Source: Triplophysa rosa (lineage: Eukaryota > Chordata > Actinopteri > Cypriniformes > Nemacheilidae). From it: a stretch of 64,000 bases of DNA. Under the pieces are notes generated by a model, which saw nothing but the letters and a program-made list of their open reading frames with translations, was not told the origin of the DNA and ran no database searches. The position numbers were made by a program, and so were the translations under genes. The stretch spans positions 3,021,133 through 3,085,132 of the forward strand of contig NC_079897.1 in assembly GCF_024868665.1 (NCBI RefSeq). Direction: 5' to 3'. This document shows, one piece after another, positions 23,619 to 33,850 of the stretch (its first letter is position 1; the number at the start of each line of letters is the position of its first letter).

Positions 23619-23897
23619 AGGAATAGTGCGCCCAAAAATGAAAATTCTGTCATCATTTACTCGCCCTCGTCATTTCAAACCTGCATGACTTTCTTCTGCA
23701 GAAGACAAAAGAAGAGATTTTTCAAAATGTTGGTAACCAAACAACAGCATCCATTCTCATTAGTTTAGTGTTAGTCAATAGGTACCGCCGTTGTTTGGCT
23801 ACCAACAATCTTCATAATTTCTTCTTTTATAAGTAAGCCATACAGGTTTGATATGACAAGAGGGTGTATAAATGACATTTTTGGGTGAACTATCATC
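23619..23897. mobile_element. Common cypriniform MITE
   Basis: It begins AATAGTGCGCCCAAAAATGA and ends TTTTTGGGTGAACTATC, inverted termini. The interior has the characteristic CTGTCATCATTTACTCGCCC segment found very widely in carp-like fish genomes (established knowledge, not searched here). Confidence 0.65.
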
Positions 23898-23904
23898 ACA
23901 TATT

Positions 23905-26563
23905 CCCAGCCAACATTTTTTTGTGGGGCCAATGTAGGCCCCATATGGGCTTGAGGCATGGGCCCCAAGTGGGTTTGTCCACGGGTTCCATGTCGGCCCT
24001 ACGTGAATTAGCCCATATGAATCCTACGTAGAATCTGAGTGGGGCCCACGTGGGACCCAAACCGGCAACATGCATAAGCCCCATATTGGTCCCACTTTAT
24101 AAAGCCCATGTGGATTCAACCAAGGCCCTGTATGTTTAATGGAGGAGCCCTGCATAGTGCATACTTGAGTGGTTCTAGATTATGTTTTTTGAGGTCTCCT
24201 ACCTGGACAGTACAACTTTTGTTATTGCTAAATTGTAATTGACCTTTACATTCTTATGCTCTACCAAATACAATGCAATTTTTACAGATTAAATGATAAC
24301 TGCAGCATTTGGATGTTGCTTTCTTAGATGTTAGTCTTCAAAATGAATAACCTACTACTTTATATTTGCCTGTACATCATAAACATAATAGGTGCATTCT
24401 GAAAATGAAAAACACATGGATGTTCAATATCAAATTTATTATCATTTTCTGATCCTTAACACAGAATATTTAACTCAACCTTAAAAACAGTCTTAAATGT
24501 TAAATTCATTAAAAATAGTTTGATAGATTTCAGATTAGAAAGGGTACTTTAAACTCAACTGAACAAAAAATATTTTGAACGCTTAAACTGCTGACAGTCT
24601 GATGTTTTTTCACCCCTGTCTCGTGCTCCAGTGGTTTCAATACAGTCATTTGATATGTCCAGCATCACAGAATTATTAGTTGACAAGTACAGTATTATAC
24701 TGAGTATTATACTATATACTCTTATGAACAATCTGTTATGTGTAGTCTGCATAATGAAGGCAAAGATGCTGCATCTATGTGCAGATCAATCATTTAACCC
24801 CCCTGGGGTCCGAGTGGGTTTTAAATCCTGGAAAAATTTTGTCATGTCCTGAGATTTGTGTTTTTTAGTAATGCACCCATATTTTAACACATTGTTATAA
24901 GTGGTGGGACATTATCACGTCGTGCTGTCAATCACTCTCTGGTAACGTTACGCTGAGAACCCTCAAAGGCTTTTCATTTACAATTAGCACTACACGAAGA
25001 AATATCACGCAAACAAAGCAAATACAACAAATCCGTGTTATATGATGTACATTGTAGTAAAAAACAAGGTTCTTGAAGAACACATTAACGTATTTAAAAT
25101 GTAATGGGAACTAGCATTCTAGCACTACACAGGCAGCAGACAACGATAGCGCGGGCTGCATAAATCTGGTCTCAGAACAGATTACAATTTATGTCCTAAC
25201 GTTACATCGTTTCTGACATCAGCCTTTTGAGTTTTAGACGTCTGAGGAATTAAAAAGAATGGCATTAAAGGGTTAAATATCGTAAATTAGTGTCACTCGT
25301 CATAGGCTGTGGTAAAGTCAATTCAAATTTACCTCAGGTGGAAAAATGGCAGGTACACGCAGGCTTACAAAATGCAAAGGAAAATAACGGTCAAAACAGG
25401 GTTCCCGGTGCTTGATAACACGGATAACAAAAACACACTTAAGAAATTATGAATTTTACATTCTTATTTTTGATTATTTCCAGTCCCGACTCGATAAACT
25501 TGCTGCTCCGTGGAGTTGCCAGCGCGCCACTGCTCTGCCAAAGATATCCTTCCGCCGATAAAGAAACTCCTCTGTAGTTTGATTTATTTGTTTGATTTAA
25601 ATCATAGCTGTCATTTAAACATTAAACAATTTAAACAAAATAATATTTAATTATATGATATAAGAAAAATCTACCAAAACTCAGGAGAACTACTTTGTCA
25701 AGCGGAACAAAGTATTCTCCGGTCAGGGGTGTGCTCGACTCCATGCATCACCTGCGCAAAGCAATCGGGTTATGACATCAAGATACCGCGACATCGTTTC
25801 TAGGCAAGTGCTTCCTGATCGATCTCGCGGTAGTGTGACGTAGCCGGTCGGTCTGCGCAACTAAGTACGAAGTCGAAAGTATCTATCACATTGAGCAAGA
25901 ACGTCGCTTGATACTCATGTAAATTGACCTGGATTTCTGCATTTATCTGTCGTGGTTGATTTTCATACAGTTAGGTCAGTGAAAGGAAGAAAATACTGAT
26001 ACAGGCCTATTGAATGAATTAACAAAAATATTCCAGAAACTCCATTTGCATTAAATACATAACAAAATCAGCCTAAATATCTGATATATTTGTATGTTTA
26101 AAAGGATTATCAACCAAATATAAGAACTTTAAAAAGTTCAAATGCATAATGTATTTTAAGCATGAAATCATATGCCCACTTGAAGCCCATGAAGGTCTCA
26201 TATGGCCAAAGCTATGTGGGACCCATATTGGTATCCCACACGGGGCCCATATGTGTTGCCCATCTTAAACCTATGCCCATGTGGAGCCCATATCGCCCAG
26301 ATAAAACCCATATGGGGCCCACATACCAATGTTCAAATGTACGCATTTAAATGAGTTTAAAGGCATAATATGTATTTTAAGCATTAAATCCATGTGCCCA
26401 CACGCAGCCCATAAAGGTCCCATAAGGGCAAACCTATATGGGACCCACATTTGTAATCCCACATGGGGCCCATATATTTTGCCCTTTTTTATCCCATGCC
26501 CATGTGGAGCGCATGTCGCCCAGATATAACCCACATGGGGCCCACATACCAATGTTGGCTGGG
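23905..26563. mobile_element. 2.66-kb element with CCCAGCCAACAT ends and GGGCCCATATGG subterminal repeats
   Basis: CCCAGCCAACATTT at 23905 is inverted at AATGTTGGCTGGG ending 26563. Both ends carry arrays of short units such as GGGCCCATATGGG and CCCACATGGGGCCC (23930-24130 and 26170-26550). The arrays on the two sides are in mirrored orientation. The 2-kb interior has no transposase-like reading frame. No convincing target duplication was seen. It is probably a non-autonomous DNA transposon; the family is undetermined. Confidence 0.55.
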
Positions 26564-27030
26564 TTGTTACGGATTCACCAGGCTCTCACGCCCGCACCCC
26601 GCCCACGTTCTCCACGTCTGCTACACACTACCATCCTCACCGGATTCACCAGCCCGCCGTCCACGATCTCCTGCAACACAAGGACAGTATTTACCAGTAA
26701 ACCTCTCATCAGTCATTCATATATTCATCTTGAGATCTTACCTCTTGCCGTCTTAGTGGTTCTGTGACACATATAACATATAATATAATAGTTTATAATG
26801 TTTTTATAACATTACAAAAAATATATGATTACAAAAACAATTATTTTCGTTTGATTTAATCTTTAATAAGAAACACAATCACTCACACTTACTTTACTCT
26901 TAATATTTTAGTTTCTTAATATTTATCATCCTTATAAATGTTAATCTTCTATAAATATATGAATTAGTCAATTTATTGCGGACTGTGAAATTGTAAAGGT
27001 AATGGAAGTATCTTTGTGTGGAACATAAAA
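26564..27030. other. GC-richer fragment of unknown origin, then AT-rich DNA
   Basis: 26566-26770 is richer in C and contains two GGATTCACCAG-like motifs; it may be a retroelement remnant. The rest is AT-rich with no feature. Confidence 0.3.
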
Positions 27031-27049
27031 AGAGCAAAGGCATGATCCA

Positions 27050-27135
27050 GACACCACATTGTTTGTGAAGAATTGGGATCGACATTTACACAACAGAACA
27101 CATTTAAATTTGAGATTCATAAATTATAGTCATGG
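27050..27135 (+). pseudogene. Relic of a small-gene terminal exon
   Basis: TTTGTGAAGAATTGGGATCGACATTTACAC... resembles the end of the 15-kb exon (ATTCGTGAAGAAGACATCAACATTTACAAAAC) and its flank TTTAAATTTGAGATT. The reading frame is not open. It is probably the tail of a lost paralogue upstream of the 28-kb gene. Confidence 0.4.
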
Positions 27136-27990
27136 CAAATGGAAAACCTTATATCATTGACCCCTTAAGATCCCATTTTGAATGTTTTTTTTTATATGTT
27201 GGAACTTCTCAAAAACAGAAAGCTTCTTTATCATTGCTCCATATAAACGTGTTATCATTTAACATTTAACAATGTAAAAATAGAATCGACAGCCACACCA
27301 TCTGCAAACATTTCCTTGATATTTTCTGCTTAAATCAGCAGATTTCTGTGAAATGGGTTTCAGAATGGTAAAACCGAGTTAAAGAGCTATACAGATTCTC
27401 AAAGCATGATCACGGAAACGGCTTAGGATTTAAAGAATGTTCGGCATGACATTACTCAGTTCTGTAGAAGTTTATTCAGAATTCCATGTCAGGGCAGAGA
27501 TTCCGTGTAAGTCTGCCATTAGCCCATATTGTAAATAATATTTACAAAAAAAAGAGTGGTATGTGTTCCCCTGTTGTTCTCTGTCATGTTTAGCAGTCCT
27601 TCACTCAAAAAAGTTGTTGACTTAATTAAATTAAGGAAAGCTTTTCCATGAAATTGAATTACACTTTTCCAACAAAATATAATTTGTTTGAAATGATTTT
27701 TGTAATCTTGTTGTGTGAACTTCATTTTTTTAGTAGTATTGACTAAATGAAAATGTGTAGGATTAACATAAAATAAAGTTACAGTTGCACATAATACAAT
27801 TATGTTTACTCATCATAATTTATCTGTTATTTTTTGTTAAACAAAAATGATTATTGCATCTAAAAGTTTCAAATACTTTCAAAGTTTCAAAGTTCTCAAC
27901 TCAATGTTGTTAAACAGATCAGTGTTTAAAGTGTGTTTCATGACAAACCGGTTTCATGGTTTATACAGATACAATTTGTTTATGTTCCTT
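27136..27990. other. Upstream region of the 28-kb gene
   Basis: It contains the unit-border block GGGCAGAGATTCCGTGTAAGTCTGCC near 27490. Otherwise AT-rich with no gene. Confidence 0.4.
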
Positions 27991-27999
27991 TGTCTTCTC

Positions 28000-28147
28000 T
28001 AGCAGTTTTACTTTTAGTTTTTTTCTTGACGGCACACGTCACTATTGACAGGTGGGTGGAGAAACTGTTCCTTCAGACATAGTTCTCTGTATAATGCAAT
28101 ATTTTCACAGAGTTGAAGAGGTGCTTGAAGACTAGAAAGGACCAGTG
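28000..28147 (+). promoter_or_regulatory. Shared promoter and 5' exon module, 28-kb gene
   Basis: AGTTTTACTTTTAG at 28004-28017 is interferon-response-like. It precedes GGTGGGTGGAGAAAC (about 28050) and a non-coding exon ending CCAGTG|GTAAGA after 28147. The exon's final part, GAGTTGAAGAGGTGCTTGAAGA, aligns with that of kinase copy 3 (GAAGAGGTGCTCGAAGA). Confidence 0.55.
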
Positions 28148-28435
28148 GTAAGACACTATACTATTTTTAACTAATGCAGCTCTAGTTTGAGGATTTTTTT
28201 ATGAAACTAAAACAAAGGACTTTACCTAATATGACTTAAATATATGGAAAAGCTTCCATGTTAAAGATATTTTTTGGAAGAAGCACTTACATTATAAGAA
28301 CCAAGCTGTATTTATCAATGAGTGCAATGATTTAGACAAATGGGAAGCAAAGGTGTTCATAAAAGAGATTCCTGTTGTTTCGTCTCACCAGCAGCATCTT
28401 CTGGCCATCAGCGTACTAGATAAACATCTTCAACA

Positions 28436-28890
28436 ATGTGCTGTAAGCGCTGCAAAAAGGAACCCTATAAAGACGGTGCATTTTGTAGGATGTGTCGGTC
28501 AGTATTTAACGTTTAAGATTTAAAGTTTGAATTGAAAAGAACAACTGAATCTTTTAAAATATATCTGATTTTAAACTGAGCTTTACTGATTATTTTCCAT
28601 AAATATATTCATTTTTCAATTAAAGTACATGTGGACCATGCTTGCATTTCTGTCAGTGTGGCAAAAATCTACAACAGGTATGCGAATGGTCTAAACAAAT
28701 TGTTTTACATTTCTTCGAAGTTGCTATATACAGTATTATAGAAAAATTGAATGAATATAAAACTATGTACTTTTCACAGAATGGTGTAATGACTCACTAT
28801 CGTCAGAACTACGTCTATGAACAGAAGTCAGTAGTACATATTGAAAAAACTACATCCATCAAGACATCAACTTTTAATCATCTGAATTAA
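28436..28890 (+). CDS. Small cysteine-rich zinc-ribbon-like protein (74 aa, three coding exons)
   Basis: Exons: 28436-28497 (donor GTCAGT), 28626-28677 and 28780-28890, in matching phases. The first 32 residues hold nine cysteines: CKRC (3-6), CRMC (17-20), CGPC (23-26) and CQC (30-32). This is a pattern expected to bind one or two zinc ions. The last exon (NGVMTHYRQN...) corresponds to the C-terminal motif region of the kinases and of the 15- and 56-kb exons. There is no signal peptide or membrane segment. The 45-kb paralogue has the same first exon pattern (SCRLC...CVIC). The spliced model is supported by phases and by paralogy, not by transcripts. Function unknown. Confidence 0.6.
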
Positions 28891-30130
28891 ACCAAATGGA
28901 CAAAACTGTCTGGGGTGCTAATACTTTGCACACTATATATTTTTCTGTACTTTAATTTGCAACTTTTAAATTCTCAAACAAAGTTATTACTTTCATTTTA
29001 TGTTCCTGTGAGGGCTGATATGGTTGTGTTTTAGTCAATAACTTTGTTTCTATGTTAATCAGTAAAATCTGATGACAGTGATGAATAATGTGTTTTGTAC
29101 AGAATCTTCAGAAATGTGTTCTGATTTAAATAAATACTTGTTTTAGCAGATTTGTTGTCTGACAAACATCTAGAAAGAACAACACATCAGATATAAGAGA
29201 AACCATGAGAAAACAGAATTAGCCTTTGGGTAATTCATAAATTAAAGTTGATTTCACAGTTAAAGACTGGAGCTCTGAAGAACCAAGGCAGCCTTTGTAA
29301 TAATTTTTCAAATAATAATTCAATTTTATATAAATTATATTGTTTTCATATACTTTTAAAATATGAAACCATTTGTACTTTAAAATTATATTCATAGTAG
29401 GATATACCCATTAAAACACATTTTTTATCTAATGCTCACATCTTAGTCAAATCTGAACTAGAGATCTAGAGTAGCATTTTGTTCAGTGCATTTGAAAAAC
29501 TGAGAAAAACATCAACAAATACCTTGTGAATTTATAAGGCTTTCGTAATGGGATTATCACAGATTCATAGTCAAATGATACAAATGAACAACAGATTTTG
29601 CACAAATTCAGGTTTAGGACATATTTAAGGTGTTAGTATAAGATTTAATTTAATGATGCCCTTAATGTCCTGAAATGGGTATAAAACATTTAAAGCATAT
29701 TGAATGGCCCTCTGCTTATAAATTAAAATGTTGTAAGGGAACCAAATATTTATAAAAAGATAACTTGACCCTTCTGTTTGTGTTTGTTTTGTGCCTAACA
29801 ATTTTCTCATTTTTTTTTTTTTAATGGAAAACGATTTAAAGAAACAAAAATATTTAAATATCTAGTTTGCACTTTTGAATATTACCTCATAAAAAAGACA
29901 AACTCTTGCTTGTTACATATGAATTCTGCCATTGCTTTTTTTGTCTACTCACTTTGAGAATAAAACCAAGCAATAACGTGTATGTACAACAGGAACTAGA
30001 GATGTCTAACATGGGAGATACTGTCACACCAAAAACAAGATCAACAACATATTTTACAGGTAATGTTATTCAAGGCTTAAAGTTTTGTGTAGTCTTCTAT
30101 TGAAACAAGACGGAAAATATATATTTCTTG
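28891..30130. other. 3' flank of the 28-kb gene
   Basis: AT-rich DNA with an AATAAA near 29127 that may end the 28-kb transcript. No other supported feature. Confidence 0.35.
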
Positions 30131-30132
30131 AG

Positions 30133-30703
30133 ATAAATTATCAACTGGATCCACCACAACAAGCAAGAGCATCATTATAAGGAGCAGGATGTTGTAACGT
30201 GTCCACAGATTATGGTGACACGGAACGGATGGCAAGTAAAAAAGGTTTAATAAAAAGGTGTGAACAGGAACAAAACAGGGTAATCCAATGAGCAAAACAT
30301 CCACGGAACAAGAAAACACAAAGAGCAAAAAAAATCCTCCCCAGAACAAGGGTTACTCCACAAGAGCGCACCATTACATTAATAACCGACAAAGAACTGA
30401 ACTAAGGGGAGAACTGAAATAGAACAGATAACAAGGGCTAGACAGATGATGGGGTGCAGGTGCAAAAGTCAATGAGGGACTCGTGAGGGAGCGTGGGAAA
30501 AGGTCATCCTTGGGCATAAACGGGGAAAACAAGACTAGGGACCGGCGGGAGTGTCACAGATGTCTCTAGTGTCATTTCCTTTCCATCCTTACAAATACTG
30601 GCTAGCAGGAAGGCTACACTGAGGAGAAAGGAGCTTTGAAATAAAGAGGGATCATCACAAAAGGGACAGGAAATCATTAAATATGAGAAAGTGCAAATAG
30701 GCT
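30133..30703 (+). pseudogene. Relic of the kinase terminal exon (copy 4), split by an LTR
   Basis: 30133-30192 (TAAATTATCAACTGGATCCACCACAACA...) and 30559-30703 (ATGTCTCTAGTGTCATTTCC ... AATATGAGAAAGTGCAAATAG) match the tail part of the kinase exon. They are interrupted by the LTR at 30193-30558 and contain frame breaks. Only the tail is recognisable. Confidence 0.75.
30193..30558 (-). mobile_element. Solo LTR with 5-bp target duplication
   Basis: It starts TGTAACGTGTCC and ends GGAGTGTCACA. GATGT occurs at 30188-30192 and 30559-30563. Its excision restores continuity with the kinase tail exon, which fixes the insertion point exactly. Orientation is inferred from the reverse complement. Confidence 0.8.
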
Positions 30704-31770
30704 ACCCCAAAATTCCAGGTGAACAGGGGACAATGACCCAAAACTGAAACAGGAGCCGTTTCTCAATTCCCAGAACGCAAAGAGTGGACTCGGATTCTCA
30801 TTGAGACCAGTCAGGCAACATTGTACACATGTGTGACATGGGTTCTTGGGTCGATAGAAGATCAACTGTGCTGTTGCATTCCGAATCAATTGCAGAGCTT
30901 TATTGCATTGGCTGGAAGATCAGCATCTAGATAAAGAAAAACGTGATATTTAACATTGCCCTGAACAGATAAATATGTGTAGATTTGAAGTGATTGTCAA
31001 GCAGGGTTGGGGAGTAACTGATTACATGTAACGGGATTACAGTAATCAGGATGTTTAAAATCCATTTCAGTCACATGAAAAAAACAAATAATCAGATTAC
31101 AGTTAAAATGAGTAAAAAATTAGATTACTATCAGGGTTACAATTGTTTCAAAACTAAAGTAATTGTTTTAACATGTGGAAGTGGAAGGTGTTTTTAGGCT
31201 GTCAACCAATTTCTATGTACAATTTCACATTTTCTAATGCATAAAACAGCAACAACAAAAAAACATTCCTAAATGCTTCTGAGCTTGTTTTATCTATAGA
31301 GCCTATAAAAATATGACGTGTATAATGTATCTGTATGTTTATATGTATTGTGTTAATTGACATTACAGTTTTTCTCAATTTTCCAATTTCACAAAATGGC
31401 AACAGAGACCGGAAGTAGTGAAAACTATATGCTGTCGCACTGCTGCCATAACCATTAATTCATTCAGCTTGTTTTCTCACAGCCATTCATTTTATTGACC
31501 AAAATCAACAGTATGTTGTCCAATTTGTTCATGGTTTACTTGGAGATGTAAAAATATGGAAAACAAACATTACACAAACATTGTTTTTTGAGCGATTTAC
31601 TTATTACCAAGGTCTGATATATGTTAGACAAATCAGCATAAAGGGAGCGCTACAAGCCTAACTGCTTCTCTTCTCCACAACTGTTCTGTGAAGTGAACGG
31701 AGCTACAGCATTGACCTGACAAGCGTTTATCCTACTTCCGGTTTGCACATGTGACGCTGTGAAATAGGTC
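30704..31770. other. Intergenic with a MITE fragment
   Basis: 31010-31170 (GGGTTGGGGAGTAACTGATTAC...) is a fragment related to the MITE at 7589-8062. The remainder has no recognised gene. Confidence 0.4.
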
Positions 31771-33262
31771 TGTTGCTAACACACAATTTATGAAACAAGT
31801 CACTATTCAAACTATAAACACATTCTTAGAACTATACACCAACTTGTACAAACCCCACACAAAAACTTCATAATTTTGCAAGTGTTTAACCATGTTCTCA
31901 TTCAGAAAACACAAACACATAATATAATGAACTGAAGACATGTCATGATGTAAACTCAAATAGCACACATTTATCTATAAGGCAATCAGACTCTCAGGAT
32001 ATTATAAATAGGAGAACAGGTTATAGAGCTTTAGAAATAGCATCATAGAATCATTTACAGGGCTTTATGGCTTTGAACAGGCTTTGATCGAGGTGCTGAA
32101 CAACAAACACCAGAACCACACAACAAATTGGCAAAACCATACACTAATTCTCGACCTTTGACTCAGTTTTCAGTTTCATAAAACACTTTTTGCAAAACAC
32201 AACACACAATTCTCTATGTAATACACAAAGATCTTACAGGAAGTATATTGATTTCCTTTTTCAAACACAATAAATCAAAATTGTCATGGTCCTGTCTTCT
32301 TGTTCATGATTTTATAGTCTTGTGGCAGGATCGTGACAGATCCCTTATGTTTAATGTGAGAAAGTCATGGGGTGTTTACCATCAACACTCGATGTGCTTT
32401 CTCGTGTCTCGTCATTGGCCCCGCCCCTCTCGTTTCCCGTATTGCTTCCCTGCCGTGTCTTATGTTCCTCACCTGCCCCTCGTTATCTTCCTTTGTTTGT
32501 CTCCCTTTAAAAACCCCTCGTGTCTATTGTCTGGTGCTCGTGCATAGTATTTGATGTAGCCCGTGGTTGCTGTGTGAAATCTCCTGTGTACTGCCATGTT
32601 CGCTGTGTGAAATCTCCTGTGTACTGCCGTGTTCCTGTGAAAACCCCAGTCAGTTAGTAAGTGTTCAGTATAGTTTATGTCTAGTTTTGTTTATTTTCAG
32701 TTTAGGGCTAGTCTATGTCCTGTCTTTACCCTGCCTGTCTTGTTATACCCCACCGTGGGTTTTTGTTTTGTGTTTCTTGTTTAATAAAAATCCTGTTAAC
32801 CCCCGAACTGCTGCCTGCATTTGGGTTCTGTCCACCTCAACCATGACACAAAATGCCACACTAATTCATCAGTGCCTCACACTATCTCCTCACATGTGCA
32901 AACACTCTTTGCTTTACTTAACACCAACCAATCATGACTTTAGAAGAGGCCTATAAATAGGCCAAGGGTCAAGTTATAGGTTTTGAACAATGGATGCGAA
33001 CAATGTAGACAGAGTTAGGGGAGTTGGAGGGAGAGCCAGAGGACTAGGCAGAGTTGGAATTAGAGGAGGACGAGTCGGAAGAGGATGAGGAGGAGGACGA
33101 GGAACAAGAAGAGTGGTCTCGAATGAGATTAGGGCTACAGTCATTGGACATGTGATAAACCACGGTTTACTGTAACAACGAGAGAGGCTGTACAGAGAGT
33201 CCAGCCAAATTTGAGTCGATTTACAATGGCAGGTATAATTCGAACCTTTAGAAATGAGAACA
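31771..33262 (+). mobile_element. 5' half of a DDE transposon (RG-rich N-terminus), with an LTR inside
   Basis: From ATG at about 32990 a frame with frameshifts encodes an Arg/Gly-rich N-terminus, then NEIRATVIGHVINHG and REAVQRVQPNLSRF, then AGIIRTFRNEN. This is a helix-turn-helix start resembling IS630/mariner-like fish transposases. The upstream 31771-32980 holds repeated ACACAC-rich terminal DNA and is interrupted by the LTR at 32282-32848. A mirrored copy lies at about 38526-38770. The catalytic DDE part is absent. Confidence 0.5.
32282..32848 (+). mobile_element. Solo LTR with 6-bp target duplication
   Basis: It begins TGTCATGGTCC and ends ACCATGACA. The flanks CAAAAT occur at 32276-32281 and 32849-32854. 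Near the end TTTAATAAAAATCC acts as a polyadenylation-type signal, followed by TTAACCCCCGAACTG, as in the LTR at 16654-17139. Confidence 0.8.
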
Positions 33263-33850
33263 GTTATGTAACAACAAAAAACGAGTTGGATGTACTGTAT
33301 AACCTAGTGTTTCTGTGCTCGATACTGCAACAATCGGGGGTCTGGAAGGCAAGGTCGGATCCAAATGGAGCTTTTTTGAAAGGGTTAATCAAAAATCCTA
33401 ATCCAGCAAACAGGCAAAGGGGTCGAGACAAGCAGCAAACAATCCAAAACACAAGGTCCAGGTACAGGTACAGGTGAAAACAGGGAAAAACAAGGAACAA
33501 GGAAAACATTCAGTAAAGTTCGTATAATTTTTGGAAAGTTTTTTTCAAACATGAAAATCTGTTTCGTAACAACTTTTTTTAGTCCCTTATTGGACAATTC
33601 TCCTGGGAAAGCATGCCCACGCGTCAACCAAGGATGATCTGGAGAAGGAGCATGCATACACATCACTTTCACTTGTGTGCAGGACAGACAGAGTACGACG
33701 TTTGCGAAGTTCAGCTGATTTTTTTTCCCCTTGGATTTGGGTGATGAATGTTATATAAACAGTGGATATAACGCTGGATTTGGAGATGGTTTTAAACTGA
33801 TAGATGGAGCGGTCCCAGCGCTAAAAGATGCTGGACATGAAGTGAAACTG
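33263..33850. other. LTR-like fragment and THAP-like remnant
   Basis: 33320-33510 is purine-rich with AACAAGGAACAAGGAAAAC-type runs, resembling LTR 5' ends of this window in reverse. 33590-33850 resembles the reverse complement of 4960-5250, including TATATAAACAGTGG and GATTTGGAGATGG and a THAP-like coding trace. Confidence 0.4.

Noticed and set aside
26271..26552. Frames rich in MGP/GPHVG repeats, also 23771-24084
   Set aside because: They are translations of the GGGCCCATATGG repeat arrays, open in several frames and both strands.
23930..26560. CRISPR-like arrangement of repeats
   Set aside because: Units are contiguous or irregular, with no unique spacers of constant length, and the DNA is from a fish.
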